From Pseudomonas pharyngis (GTDB lineage: Bacteria; Pseudomonadota; Gammaproteobacteria; Pseudomonadales; Pseudomonadaceae): DNA of 64,000 bases. Shown here in pieces: positions 20,719 to 29,426 of this stretch; position 1 is the first letter of the stretch; the number at the start of each line of letters is the position of its first letter. The notes below the pieces were generated by a model. That model was not told where the DNA came from, did not search any database, and was given only the letters and a program-made list of their open reading frames with translations. The position numbers were made by a program, and so were the translations under genes. The DNA is taken from positions 62,001 to 126,000 of the forward strand of contig NZ_BQID01000001.1 in the NCBI RefSeq assembly GCF_021602345.1. The letters are read 5' to 3'.

Positions 20719-22524
20719 TTAGTAGCCCAGTGCGAAGTCTTCTTCTTTCATGTCCATCAGGTTGTTGGCGCCCGACAGCATGGTGGCCACGTGCGTACGG
20801 GTACGCGGCAGGATGCGCTGGAAGTAGAAGCGCGCGGTTTGCAGCTTGGCGGTGTAGAACGCCTCGTCGCTGGTGCCGGCAGCCAGTTTTTCAGCAGCCA
20901 GACGCGCCATGTCAGCCCAGAAGTAGGCCAGGCAGGCGTAACCGGAGTACATCAGGTAGTCCACGGAGGCCGCGCCGACTTCTTCGCGATCTTTCATGGC
21001 GGCCATACCGACCTTCATGGTCAGTTCGCCCCACTCTTTGTTCAGTGCCGCCAACGGTGCGACGAATTCTTTAACAGCTTCGTTGCCTTCGTTGTTCTGG
21101 CAGAACTTGTGGACGATCTTGGTAAAGCCTTTGAGCGCCTCGCCTTGAGTCATCAGGACTTTACGGCCCAGCAGGTCGAGAGCCTGGATGCCGGTGGTGC
21201 CTTCGTACAGCATCGAGATGCGGCTGTCGCGAACGTTCTGCTCCATGCCCCACTCGGCGATGAAGCCGTGGCCACCGTAGATCTGTACGCCGTGGTTGGC
21301 GGATTCGAAACCGACTTCGGTCATGAACGCTTTGGCGATCGGAGTCATGAAGGCCAGCAATGCGTCGGCTTTCTTCTTCTCTTCTTCGTCCACGCCGTAT
21401 TTGACGATGTCGACCTGTTTGGCGGTGAAGTACACCATCGCACGGTTGCCTTCGGCGAATGCCTTCATGGTCAACAGCATGCGGCGTACGTCTGGGTGAA
21501 CGATGATCGGGTCAGCGGCCTTGTCCGGCGCTTTCGGGCCAGTCAGGGAACGCATCTGCAGGCGATCGCGAGCGTATTTCAGGCCGCCCTGGAAGCCGAT
21601 TTCGGCGTGAGCCAGACCTTGCAGTGCGGTACCCAGACGTGCGGTGTTCATGAAGGTGAACATGCAGTTCAGGCCTTTGTTCGCCGGGCCAATCAGGAAG
21701 CCGGTGGCGCCGTCGAAGTTCATCACGCAGGTCGCGTTGCCGTGGATGCCCATCTTGTGTTCGATCGAACCGCAGGTCACAGCGTTGCGTGCACCGACGG
21801 TGCCATCAGCATTCGGCATGAACTTGGGAACGATAAACAGCGAGATGCCTTTGGTGCCGGCCGGTGCGTCCGGCAGGCGGGCCAGTACGATGTGGACGAT
21901 GTTGTCGGCCATGTCGTGCTCACCGGCCGAGATGAAGATCTTGGTGCCGGAAACTTTGTAGGAACCGTCGGCCTGAGGTTCGGCCTTGGTGCGCAGCATG
22001 CCCAGGTCGGTGCCGCAGTGCGGTTCGGTCAGGCACATGGTGCCGGTCCATTCGCCGGAGACCAGTTTGGTCAGATAGGCTTCTTGCTGCTCTGGGGTGC
22101 CGTGCTCGGAGATGGTGTTCATCGCGCCGTGCGACAGGCCCGGGTACATGCCCCACGACCAGTTGGCTTCACCGACCATCTCGCTGACAGCCAGACCCAG
22201 CGACTCAGGCAGACCCTGACCGCCGTGCTCGACGTCATGGGCGAGGCTCGGCCAGCCGCCTTCGACGAATTGCTTGTAGGCCTCTTTGAAGCCGGTCGGG
22301 GTTTTCACGCCGGACTCGCTCCAGGTACAGCCTTCGGTGTCACCCACGCGGTTCAGCGGTGCCAGCACCTGCTCACAAAACTTGGCGCCCTCTTCGAGAA
22401 TGGCGTCAACCATGTCCGGCGTTGCTTCTGCGCACGCTGGAAGGCTCTGATAGTGCGCTTCGTAGCCGAGCAGTTCGTCACGAACGAAGCGAATATCACG
22501 CAAGGGGGCCTTGTAGTCAGGCAT
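20719..22524 (-). CDS. Acyl-CoA dehydrogenase (600-residue type), copy 3
   Basis: 601-residue paralogue of the two genes to its left. It has the [17 protein letters not shown] start, [16 protein letters not shown] flavin region and [16 protein letters not shown] segment. It should feed electrons from an acyl-CoA into ETF. Unlike the other two copies it has a readable promoter (TTGACA-N17-TATGTT) covered by a PsrA-type palindrome, so it is the best candidate here for fatty-acid-responsive control. A bidirectional terminator follows, so it is probably monocistronic. Confidence 0.9.
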   Translation of the reverse strand: MPDYKAPLRDIRFVRDELLGYEAHYQSLPACAEATPDMVDAILEEGAKFCEQVLAPLNRVGDTEGCTWSESGVKTPTGFKEAYKQFVEGGWPSLAHDVEHGGQGLPESLGLAVSEMVGEANWSWGMYPGLSHGAMNTISEHGTPEQQEAYLTKLVSGEWTGTMCLTEPHCGTDLGMLRTKAEPQADGSYKVSGTKIFISAGEHDMADNIVHIVLARLPDAPAGTKGISLFIVPKFMPNADGTVGARNAVTCGSIEHKMGIHGNATCVMNFDGATGFLIGPANKGLNCMFTFMNTARLGTALQGLAHAEIGFQGGLKYARDRLQMRSLTGPKAPDKAADPIIVHPDVRRMLLTMKAFAEGNRAMVYFTAKQVDIVKYGVDEEEKKKADALLAFMTPIAKAFMTEVGFESANHGVQIYGGHGFIAEWGMEQNVRDSRISMLYEGTTGIQALDLLGRKVLMTQGEALKGFTKIVHKFCQNNEGNEAVKEFVAPLAALNKEWGELTMKVGMAAMKDREEVGAASVDYLMYSGYACLAYFWADMARLAAEKLAAGTSDEAFYTAKLQTARFYFQRILPRTRTHVATMLSGANNLMDMKEEDFALGY

Positions 22525-22584
22525 AGCGATAAACCTCTGCTGATGTAACCGGGAATGAACGACCGCGTTGATTTGTTATGACGG

Positions 22585-22629
22585 TCAAACAGTTGTTTGA
22601 AACATACGTTTACGCCGAAATCTTGTCAA
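22585..22629 (-). promoter_or_regulatory. Sigma-70 promoter with overlapping PsrA-type operators
   Basis: On the minus strand TTGACA (22629-22624), a 17-base spacer and TATGTT (22606-22601) form a good promoter for acyl-CoA dehydrogenase copy 3. CAAACAGTTGTTTG (22586-22599) is a perfect palindrome over the likely start point. GAAAC-ATAC-GTTTA (22599-22612) overlaps the -10. Both match the PsrA pattern (G/C)AAAC-N2-4-GTTT(G/C), the second with one deviation. Confidence 0.65.
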
Positions 22630-22750
22630 GCGTCGTTCTTTTGCCGTTCGTCATCACATTTTCCGAACGCCAGACACAGCAGCGCGACATGTGCCCGACC
22701 GAGCCATGTGCACTGAAAAAAGATTAGTTGAGGGAGAAGGACTTACAACG

Positions 22751-22776
22751 AAAAACGCCGCGAACAGTCGCGGCGT
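22751..22776 (-). terminator. Terminator of the small flagellar-rod-like gene
   Basis: ACGCCGCGA, loop, TCGCGGCGT (22755-22776). On the minus strand it is followed by TTTTT. It is about 24 bases past the stop at 22800. Confidence 0.85.
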
Positions 22777-22799
22777 CTGGCAAAGCGCAAATCAGAAAA

Positions 22800-23096
22800 T
22801 CAGGCGAACGTATCGATGATCGTCCCGAGCATTTCATCGGAAGCCTTGGCGACTTTCACGCCCAGTTCCGCCTGAAACTTGCCTTGGGCCATCTCGACCA
22901 TGTTGCTCGCCAGGTCCGATTGCTGGGCGCGATCCACGGAACGCAGACGATCGACCTGTACTTCCGAAGACTGGCTGGTAACCGAACGCTCGATGGTGCT
23001 GCTGGCGATCTGACTGGCGGCCTGATCGACGCGGTTCTGCCCGGTCTGGATGGTGCTCAGACCTGCATAAAAAGCTGTATTTCCGGAGATTTCCAT
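22800..23096 (-). CDS. Small protein resembling the flagellar rod C-terminal helix / YjfB
   Basis: 98-residue, mostly helical, Gln/Ser-rich protein with no signal peptide or membrane segment. The last 40 residues (DLASNMVEMAQGKFQAELG and KVAKASDEMLGTIIDTFA) follow the pattern of the flagellar rod/hook C-terminal helix, where DLAxEMV...A...ADEMLxTLL is usual. The N terminus (ISGNTAFYAGLSTIQTGQ) resembles small YjfB-like proteins. The start at 23096 has GAG just upstream; an in-frame start at 23108 is possible. It has its own terminator and is not near flagellar genes. The function is unknown. Confidence 0.7.
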   Translation of the reverse strand: MEISGNTAFYAGLSTIQTGQNRVDQAASQIASSTIERSVTSQSSEVQVDRLRSVDRAQQSDLASNMVEMAQGKFQAELGVKVAKASDEMLGTIIDTFA

Positions 23097-23202
23097 GGGA
23101 GCTCTCATCCTTGGGAAGGATCAATGGGTGCCATTGAACCAGAGGCGTCAGAAAAACACCCGTCAAAAACACTAATGGCACAGTGCCTTGTCATAGCCAA
23201 AA

Positions 23203-23883
23203 TCAGTCGAGCAGATCCAGTTGCAAGTGATCGGCAACCGCTTCGGCGCTGACCGCCTTGAGTTTCGGCACCCGCCCCAGGCAGGGTGCCGGAATCCGCT
23301 CGGCCAGTGTCGCCAGGTTTTCCTCCAGCCGCGAAGTCTTCGGATCAATGATGTTCGCCACCCATCCCGCCAGTTGCAGCCCGTCCCGGGCAATTGCCTC
23401 GGCAGTCAACAGCGCGTGGCTGATGCAACCCAGGCGCACACCGACCACCAGAATCACCGGCAGCTTCAGCGCAATTGCCAGATCCGACAGATTGTCCTGA
23501 TCCGCCAACGGCACCCGCCAACCGCCCGCGCCTTCGATCAGCGTGAAGTCGGCGTTCATGGCCAGAATCTCGCGCATCGGCGCCAGCAACGATTGCACGG
23601 TCAGCGCCACACCCGCCTCACGCGCTGCCAGATGCGGCGCGATGGCCGGCTCAAACGCCACCGGGTTGACCTGTTGATAGGTCAGCGGCAACGAGCATTC
23701 GGCCTGCAACGCCAGCGCGTCGGAATTGCGCAAACCTCTGGGCGTCACCACACAACCGGACGCCACCGGTTTGCCCGCTGCCGTGCTCAATCCTGCCGAC
23801 CGCGCAGCGTGCAGCAACCCGGCGGCGACGGTGGTCTTGCCGACGTCAGTGTCGGTTCCGGTGATGAAATAGGCTGCGCTCAT
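23203..23883 (-). CDS. bioD: BioD, dethiobiotin synthetase
   Basis: 226-residue ATP-dependent enzyme that closes the ureido ring of dethiobiotin from 7,8-diaminopelargonate and CO2. The P-loop [10 protein letters not shown] is at residues 8-17, and the [11 protein letters not shown] segment is the family's second signature. It is the last gene of bioB-F-H-C-D and overlaps bioC by four bases (ATGA). bioA, needed for the preceding step, is not in this window. Confidence 0.96.
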   Translation of the reverse strand: MSAAYFITGTDTDVGKTTVAAGLLHAARSAGLSTAAGKPVASGCVVTPRGLRNSDALALQAECSLPLTYQQVNPVAFEPAIAPHLAAREAGVALTVQSLLAPMREILAMNADFTLIEGAGGWRVPLADQDNLSDLAIALKLPVILVVGVRLGCISHALLTAEAIARDGLQLAGWVANIIDPKTSRLEENLATLAERIPAPCLGRVPKLKAVSAEAVADHLQLDLLD

Positions 23884-24686
23884 AAGGGTTTCTCCAACAC
23901 GGCGTAGACCACCTGATAGGTCGCTGGCAGCCCTTGAGGCTGACGGAACTGCTCGTAAGCCTCGACCAGCCCCAGAATCCGCGCCCGCCCGGTCAATCCA
24001 CCCGGCCGGCCAGGGTTCAGGTTATGCGCGCCCAGTGCCTTGAGTTCGTGGGTCAGGCTGCGCACATCCGGGTAATGCAGCACATGCGGCCGATTCTCCA
24101 GACTGGCCGTACGCAAACCACTGGCCGCGCACAATTGCTCATAGCGGGCGAACTCGCGGAAGCGGTTGACGTGCACCAGGCCATCGACCTGACGCCAGCT
24201 GTCGCGCAATTCGTGCAGCGTCCCTGCACAAAGACTAGCAAACGCGAAAATCCCCCCCGGTTTCAGCACCCGAAACGCTTCACCGAGCACCGCTTCGAAG
24301 TCCGCGCACCACTGCACGGCGAGGCTGGAGAAGATCAGATCACATGTCGAATCCTGCAACGGCAATCGTTCGGCATCGCCAGCAATAAAGTGCGTGGCCC
24401 CGCCCAACGGCCGCGCGTGATTGAGCATGCCTTCAGCGATATCCAGCGCCAGCCCCTCACCAAATCGCTCGGCCAGCGCCCGGGTGAAATACCCGGTGCC
24501 GCAGCCCAGATCCAACCAGCGTGCCGGCCGAAAATCCACCGGCAAGCGATTCATCAACTGCGTACCGACATCGCGCTGCAATTCGGCGACGCTGTCGTAG
24601 CTGGCCGCTGCGCGAGAAAAAGAAGCTGCGACCTGGCGCTTGTCAGGCAAGCCGCCGGGCAACGCCGCAACAGACAAATCAGTCAT
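23880..24686 (-). CDS. bioC: BioC, malonyl-ACP O-methyltransferase
   Basis: 268-residue SAM-dependent methyltransferase that methylates malonyl-ACP to prime pimelate synthesis. The SAM motif [17 protein letters not shown] is clear, and the N terminus [17 protein letters not shown] is typical of BioC. ATG 24686 is chosen over the in-frame GTG at 24698. Both overlap the bioH end. It works with BioH, which removes the methyl group at the end of pimeloyl assembly. Confidence 0.94.
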   Translation of the reverse strand: MTDLSVAALPGGLPDKRQVAASFSRAAASYDSVAELQRDVGTQLMNRLPVDFRPARWLDLGCGTGYFTRALAERFGEGLALDIAEGMLNHARPLGGATHFIAGDAERLPLQDSTCDLIFSSLAVQWCADFEAVLGEAFRVLKPGGIFAFASLCAGTLHELRDSWRQVDGLVHVNRFREFARYEQLCAASGLRTASLENRPHVLHYPDVRSLTHELKALGAHNLNPGRPGGLTGRARILGLVEAYEQFRQPQGLPATYQVVYAVLEKPL

Positions 24687-25410
24687 CACCGCACTCACTC
24701 AAAAACGCCTGGATCGCACCCGCCACACCGTGGGGGTCTTCCAGAAAAAACGCATGGCTGGCCTGCTCGATCAGACCAACTTCGACATCTGCCAGCAAGG
24801 CGAACAACTCACCCGCGGCTTCCGCAGGCACCAACCCGTCCAGCCCGCCAAACAGATGCAATTGCGGGCCGCGAAACGCCTGCAAGGCTTCACGCGTATC
24901 GATCTGCGCCAACAATTCAAGACCGGCCATCAAAGCGGCCGGCGAGGTATTCGGCGCGCCGCCGAGCAAGAGCCGCGACAAGCCGCGCGCGTCTTGCGCG
25001 CCCTGGGCGCACAGCAGCGAGAATCGCTTGAGGGTCGTGCGCGGGTCGGCGCTGCAGCCGGCCAGAAACGCATCGAAGGTCTCGCCGGGCATCGCGCTCG
25101 GCCATTGTTCATGGGCGACAAACGAAGGGTTGCTCGCCAGGGTCAGCAAGCCGCAGCAATGTTCGCCACGCCGGGCCGCCAGCTCGGACGCGAGCATGCC
25201 GCCCAGCGACCAGCCGCCAAGCCAGGCATCTTCGGGGACGCGCTCATCGAGCTCGTCGAGCCAGTCGTTCAGATCGCTGGAATCCAGCTCCGGCAACGGC
25301 TCGATGTCGACCTGCAGGTGTTCGTCGAGTCCGCGCAACGCAGCGGCCAGCGGCTCCAGCGGCGAAACCCCGAGCCCCCAACCCGGTAACAAAATCAGGC
25401 GATCACGCAT
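24679..25410 (-). CDS. bioH: BioH, pimeloyl-ACP methyl ester carboxylesterase
   Basis: 243-residue alpha/beta-hydrolase that removes the methyl ester from pimeloyl-ACP. The nucleophile elbow is GGWSLGGML. The family's GWG oxyanion segment appears as LLPGWGLG near the N terminus, and a histidine near the C terminus ([12 protein letters not shown]) fits the triad. It overlaps bioF and bioC by eight bases on either side. Placement between bioF and bioC makes the assignment firm. Confidence 0.94.
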   Translation of the reverse strand: MRDRLILLPGWGLGVSPLEPLAAALRGLDEHLQVDIEPLPELDSSDLNDWLDELDERVPEDAWLGGWSLGGMLASELAARRGEHCCGLLTLASNPSFVAHEQWPSAMPGETFDAFLAGCSADPRTTLKRFSLLCAQGAQDARGLSRLLLGGAPNTSPAALMAGLELLAQIDTREALQAFRGPQLHLFGGLDGLVPAEAAGELFALLADVEVGLIEQASHAFFLEDPHGVAGAIQAFLSECGDD

Positions 25411-26581
25411 GGCTCGGCTCCGACGTCAGTTGAGCAAAGCAATCGGCCAGTCCTTCTAACAATAGCTGCACCTGCGCCTCGCTGTGGGCAGCGGTCAGCG
25501 TCACCCGCAACCGCGCACTACCGGCAGGCACGGTCGGCGGGCGGATTGCGGTGACCATCAACCCACGCTCGCGCAGCATCTGCGACAGACGCATGGCGCG
25601 ACCGGCATCGCCGATCAGGATTGGCTGGATCGGCGTGAAACTGTCCATCAGTTCCAGACCGATCTGCTCAGCGCCGTGGCGGAACTGTCGGATCAGCGCC
25701 TGCAAATGCTCGCGACGCCAGTGCTCGCTGCGCAGCAGCTCCAGACTTTTCAACGTTGCACAGGCCAGCGCCGGCGGTTGGCTGGTGGTGTAGATATACG
25801 GGCGGGCGAACTGGATCAGGCTTTCGATCAGCTCTTCACTCCCGGCCACAAAGGCGCCAGCCGTACCGAACGCTTTCCCGAGGGTGCCGACCAGCACCGG
25901 CACGTCCTCCTGGCTCAAACCGAAATGCTCGACGATCCCGCCACCGTTCGCCCCCAGCGGACCGAAACCGTGAGCGTCATCGACCATCAGCCAGGCGCCT
26001 TTGGCCTTGGCTTCCCGGGCCAGCGCCGGCAGATCGGCAAGGTCGCCGTCCATGCTGAATACGCCGTCAGTGACTACCAGTGTATTGCCGGTGGCTTTCT
26101 CCAGGCGCTTGGCGAGGCTGTCGGCGTCGTTGTGCAGATAACGATTGAAGCGCGCGCCGGACAACAATCCGGCATCCAGTAACGAGGCATGGTTGAGCCG
26201 GTCTTCCAGCACCGTGTCGCCCTGCCCGACCAATGCGGTGACCGCGCCAAGGTTGGCCATGTAACCGGTGGTGAATAGCAGCGCACGCGGCCGTCCGGTG
26301 AGGTCTGCCAGAGCTTCTTCCAATTCGTGATGCGGGCCGCTGTGGCCGATCACCAGATGCGAGGCACCGCCGCCGACGCCCCACTTTGAGGCACCGGCGC
26401 GCCAGGCTTCGATCACTTGCGGATGATTGGCCAGACCCAGGTAATCGTTGTTGCAGAACGCCAGCAGCGGCTGACCGTCGACCACCACTTGCGGCCCTTG
26501 CGGGCTTTCAAGCAGCGGTCGCTGGCGATAGAGATTGTCGGCACGACGGGCAGCAAGGCGTGCGGCGAGATCGAAAGACAT
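25403..26581 (-). CDS. bioF: BioF, 8-amino-7-oxononanoate synthase
   Basis: 392-residue PLP enzyme that condenses pimeloyl-ACP/CoA with alanine. [12 protein letters not shown] holds the cofactor aspartate and histidine, and [11 protein letters not shown] holds the Schiff-base lysine. The N-terminal [16 protein letters not shown] segment is typical. It lies 68 bases after bioB and overlaps bioH by eight bases. Confidence 0.96.
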   Translation of the reverse strand: MSFDLAARLAARRADNLYRQRPLLESPQGPQVVVDGQPLLAFCNNDYLGLANHPQVIEAWRAGASKWGVGGGASHLVIGHSGPHHELEEALADLTGRPRALLFTTGYMANLGAVTALVGQGDTVLEDRLNHASLLDAGLLSGARFNRYLHNDADSLAKRLEKATGNTLVVTDGVFSMDGDLADLPALAREAKAKGAWLMVDDAHGFGPLGANGGGIVEHFGLSQEDVPVLVGTLGKAFGTAGAFVAGSEELIESLIQFARPYIYTTSQPPALACATLKSLELLRSEHWRREHLQALIRQFRHGAEQIGLELMDSFTPIQPILIGDAGRAMRLSQMLRERGLMVTAIRPPTVPAGSARLRVTLTAAHSEAQVQLLLEGLADCFAQLTSEPSHA

Positions 26582-26649
26582 GCAAGCCTCACGGGTGGCA
26601 AATGAATCAGCAGGCGCCGCCCGAGGCAGCGCCTGAGAAGAACGGGCGA

Positions 26650-27705
26650 TCAGACCGCCGCGTTGTAGAACTGCTCGCTGCTCTTCTGCTCCACCAGCGC
26701 CTGCTCGATGGCGGCCTGGTGGACTTCGTCGGCATGCTCTTCGCGGGCTTCCGGCTGAATGCCCAGGCGCGCGAACAGTTGCATGTCCTTGTCGGCCTGC
26801 GGGTTGGCCGTGGTCAGCAGTTTGTCGCCGTAGAAGATCGAGTTGGCGCCGGCGAAGAATGCCAGGGCCTGCATCTGCTCGTTCATCGCTTCGCGGCCGG
26901 CGGACAGGCGTACGTGGGATTGCGGCATGAGGATGCGCGCCACGGCGAGCATGCGGATGAAATCGAACGGATCGACGTCGTCGGCGTTTTCCAGCGGCGT
27001 GCCGGCAACTTTCACCAGCATGTTGATCGGCACCGACTCCGGATGCTCCGGCAGGTTGGCCAGCTGGATCAGCAGGTTGGCGCGGTCATCGAGGGACTCG
27101 CCCATGCCGAGAATGCCGCCGGAGCAGATTTTCATCCCCGCATCGCGCACATAGGCCAGGGTCTGCAGACGCTCGGCATAGGTGCGGGTGGTGATGATGC
27201 TGCCGTAGAACTCCGGCGAGGTGTCGAGGTTGTGGTTGTAGTAGTCGAGCCCGGCCTTGGCCAGGGCTTCGGTCTGGTCCTGATCGAGACGGCCGAGGGT
27301 CATGCAGGTTTCCAGGCCCATGGCCTTCACGCCTTCGACCATCTTCAGCACGTAAGGCATGTCCTTGGCCGACGGGTGCTTCCACGCCGCGCCCATGCAG
27401 AATCGGGTCGAACCGATGGCCTTGGCGCGGGCAGCCTCTTCGAGGACTTTCTGCACTTCCATGAGCTTTTCTTTTTCCAGCCCGGTGTTGTAGTGACCGG
27501 ACTGCGGACAATATTTGCAATCTTCCGGACAGGCCCCGGTCTTGATCGACAACAGGGTGGAAACCTGAACGCGGTTGGCGTCGAAATGCGCGCGGTGCAC
27601 CGTCTGCGCCTGGAACAGCAAGTCGTTGAATGGCTGAACGAAGAGTGCTTTGACTTCGGCCAAAGTCCAGTCGTGACGCAGGGTGGCAGTGGTGCTGGCG
27701 CTCAT
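26650..27705 (-). CDS. bioB: BioB, biotin synthase
   Basis: 351-residue radical-SAM enzyme that inserts sulfur into dethiobiotin. The CX3CX2C cluster is C59, C63 and C66 ([10 protein letters not shown]). The start at 27705 follows AAGGAAACGCCC; a frame open to 27768 lacks a ribosome-binding site. It is the first gene of the biotin operon. Its promoter (TTGACA at 27808-27803) lies inside a BirA-type operator, so repression by BirA-biotinyl-AMP is expected. Confidence 0.97.
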   Translation of the reverse strand: MSASTTATLRHDWTLAEVKALFVQPFNDLLFQAQTVHRAHFDANRVQVSTLLSIKTGACPEDCKYCPQSGHYNTGLEKEKLMEVQKVLEEAARAKAIGSTRFCMGAAWKHPSAKDMPYVLKMVEGVKAMGLETCMTLGRLDQDQTEALAKAGLDYYNHNLDTSPEFYGSIITTRTYAERLQTLAYVRDAGMKICSGGILGMGESLDDRANLLIQLANLPEHPESVPINMLVKVAGTPLENADDVDPFDFIRMLAVARILMPQSHVRLSAGREAMNEQMQALAFFAGANSIFYGDKLLTTANPQADKDMQLFARLGIQPEAREEHADEVHQAAIEQALVEQKSSEQFYNAAV

Positions 27706-27780
27706 GGGCGTTTCCTTGGTTATGCTTGGCTGGCGCCTGGGGAAACGGAATACCCACAGGCACGACACGGATGTTCGGCA

Positions 27781-27833
27781 TATTTAAGGAAGAGTCATGC
27801 GCTGTCAACCACACTACGAAAGGCCGGTTTACA
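27781..27833 (-). promoter_or_regulatory. BirA-type operator on the bioB promoter
   Basis: TGTCAACC (27803-27810), exactly 15 bases, then GGTTTACA (27826-27833), matching the bacterial biotin operator TTGTAAACC-N14/15-GGTTTACAA with one mismatch in the left arm. On the minus strand the left arm reads GGTTGACA, giving a perfect -35 TTGACA, with TAAATA 16 bases further (27786-27781) as a weak -10. The start point would be about 70 bases before bioB. The site also covers codons 3-13 of comF as called. Confidence 0.8.
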
Positions 27834-28534
27834 TCTGGTTAAAAAACAAACAGAACTGCTTATTGTGCGACGAACCGGCAGACGCGCAAATCCCGATCTG
27901 CACCGCTTGCGAAACCGATTTGCCGTGGCTGGGCGATCAATGCCTGACCTGCGCCCTGCCCCTCGCAGCCGGCCTGACTTGTGGTGGCTGCCTGCAGGAT
28001 CCACCGGCCTTCGAACAGGTGGCCGTGCCCTGGATTTACGGTTTTCCGGTGGACACGCTGATCACCCGCTTCAAGCACAACGCCAAATGGCCGCTTGGCC
28101 ACTTGCTCGCCGACGTTCTCGGCGAGTTTCTGCAACATCGCTTCGAAGAAGACCTGCCTCGCCCGGACGCCCTGCTACCGGTGCCGCTTGCGCCGAAACG
28201 CTTGCGCCAGCGCGGCTTCAACCAAGCGGCGATGCTCGCGCAGTGGCTGGGCAAGTCACTCGACCTGCCTTGCGAGGAACACTGTCTTTTGCGCGTGCAG
28301 GATACTGACGCCCAGCAGGCGCTGAACGCCAAGGCGCGGAAACACAATCTGCGATACGCCTTCGCCTTGAGCCCCGATGCCCAGGTGAAAGGCCGGCACC
28401 TGGCCCTGGTCGACGACGTGCTGACCACCGGCGCCACCGCCCAGGCGCTGGCCCGTTTGCTGATGGACGCCGGTGCCGCGCGGGTGGATGTGTACTGCCT
28501 GGCCCGTACGCCAAAACCCGGCGACGCGGCTTGA
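27797..28534 (+). CDS. comF: ComF family amidophosphoribosyltransferase-like protein
   Basis: 245-residue ComF/GntX family protein. Four CXXC pairs (CLLC, CTAC, CLTC, CGGC) near the N terminus look like a zinc ribbon pair. The phosphoribosyltransferase motif LVDDVLTTGATA lies near residue 205. ComF proteins assist uptake of transforming DNA in competent bacteria, while the role in Pseudomonas is less clear. The called ATG at 27797 has AAGGAAGAG just upstream, but the first codons overlap a BirA-type operator, so a later start is possible. It is divergent from bioB. Confidence 0.87.
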   Translation: MRCQPHYERPVYIWLKNKQNCLLCDEPADAQIPICTACETDLPWLGDQCLTCALPLAAGLTCGGCLQDPPAFEQVAVPWIYGFPVDTLITRFKHNAKWPLGHLLADVLGEFLQHRFEEDLPRPDALLPVPLAPKRLRQRGFNQAAMLAQWLGKSLDLPCEEHCLLRVQDTDAQQALNAKARKHNLRYAFALSPDAQVKGRHLALVDDVLTTGATAQALARLLMDAGAARVDVYCLARTPKPGDAA

Positions 28535-28592
28535 CGGATACGCCATGAGCCGCCAACGTCCTCCCTCAACCCTTCAGTACAAAGCGTCCGCC

Positions 28593-29357
28593 ATGTCCCT
28601 GCCCAGTCTGTTGTCCCAGCACATCGTCCGCCGTCCGCAGCGCATCGCCTTGCTGCAACACATCGCCGAACAGGGTTCGATCACCCGTGCCGCGAAGAGC
28701 GCCGGCCTGAGTTACAAGGCGGCGTGGGATGCCATCGATGAGCTGAACAACCTCGCGCAAAAGCCTCTGGTCGAGCGCGCGGTAGGCGGCAAGGGCGGTG
28801 GCGGAGCCAAACTGTCGAGCGAGGGCGAGCGAGTGCTGCGCCTCTATCAAAAGCTGCAAGCCTTGCAGGCCCAGGTACTGGAGGCGGCCGAGGATGCCAG
28901 CGATCTGGACCTGCTCGGTCGGCTGATGCTCAGGACCAGCGCACGCAACCAGCTGCACGGCAAAGTCGTGCTGATCGAAGGTCAGGGCCGCAACGACCTG
29001 ATCCGCCTCGAACTGGCTGAAGGCCTGTCGATCGACGCGCAGATCACCCACGACAGCACCGTCCATCTGGAACTGCAACCGGGCACCGAAGTGGTGGCGC
29101 TGATCAAGGCCGGCTGGCTCGAACTGCTCGCTCCACAGGCCACGCCTGCCGTCGGCCACAACCTGTTGAACGGTCGGATCGAGGCGATTCTCGACGCCGA
29201 AGATGGCCCGAGCGAAGTGCGCATCGCCCTGCCCAACGGCCAGACCCTGTGCGCGCTGGCCGAACCGCTGGACTTGCGCAGCCGTGGCCTGACGGTCGAG
29301 CAAGCGGTGCAGGTGCAGTTTTCCCCGTCCAATGTGCTGCTCGGAACACCGCTCTAA
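28593..29357 (+). CDS. modE: ModE, molybdate-responsive transcriptional regulator
   Basis: 254-residue regulator. The winged helix-turn-helix (RIALLQHIAEQGSITRAAKS, then GLSYKAAWDAIDELN) and the ERAVGGKGGGGAKLS wing are diagnostic of ModE. The C-terminal half has two TOBE/Mop-like molybdate-binding repeats (SARNQLHGKV and VGHNLLNGRI regions). Start 28593 places the helix-turn-helix as in the E. coli protein; ATG 28545 is an in-frame alternative. No modABC genes are in the window, so its targets lie elsewhere. Confidence 0.92.
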   Translation: MSLPSLLSQHIVRRPQRIALLQHIAEQGSITRAAKSAGLSYKAAWDAIDELNNLAQKPLVERAVGGKGGGGAKLSSEGERVLRLYQKLQALQAQVLEAAEDASDLDLLGRLMLRTSARNQLHGKVVLIEGQGRNDLIRLELAEGLSIDAQITHDSTVHLELQPGTEVVALIKAGWLELLAPQATPAVGHNLLNGRIEAILDAEDGPSEVRIALPNGQTLCALAEPLDLRSRGLTVEQAVQVQFSPSNVLLGTPL

Positions 29358-29426
29358 ACACCGCTGCAACGAAAGCGTCATCGACCCGCATTAAGGTGGC
29401 TGCCAAAACCATGCAGGGAGCCTGAT

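Noticed and set aside
29358-29426. Pho box before phoX
   Set aside because: GCGTCAT-N4-CCGCATT has too few matches to the CTGTCAT repeat to support PhoB control.
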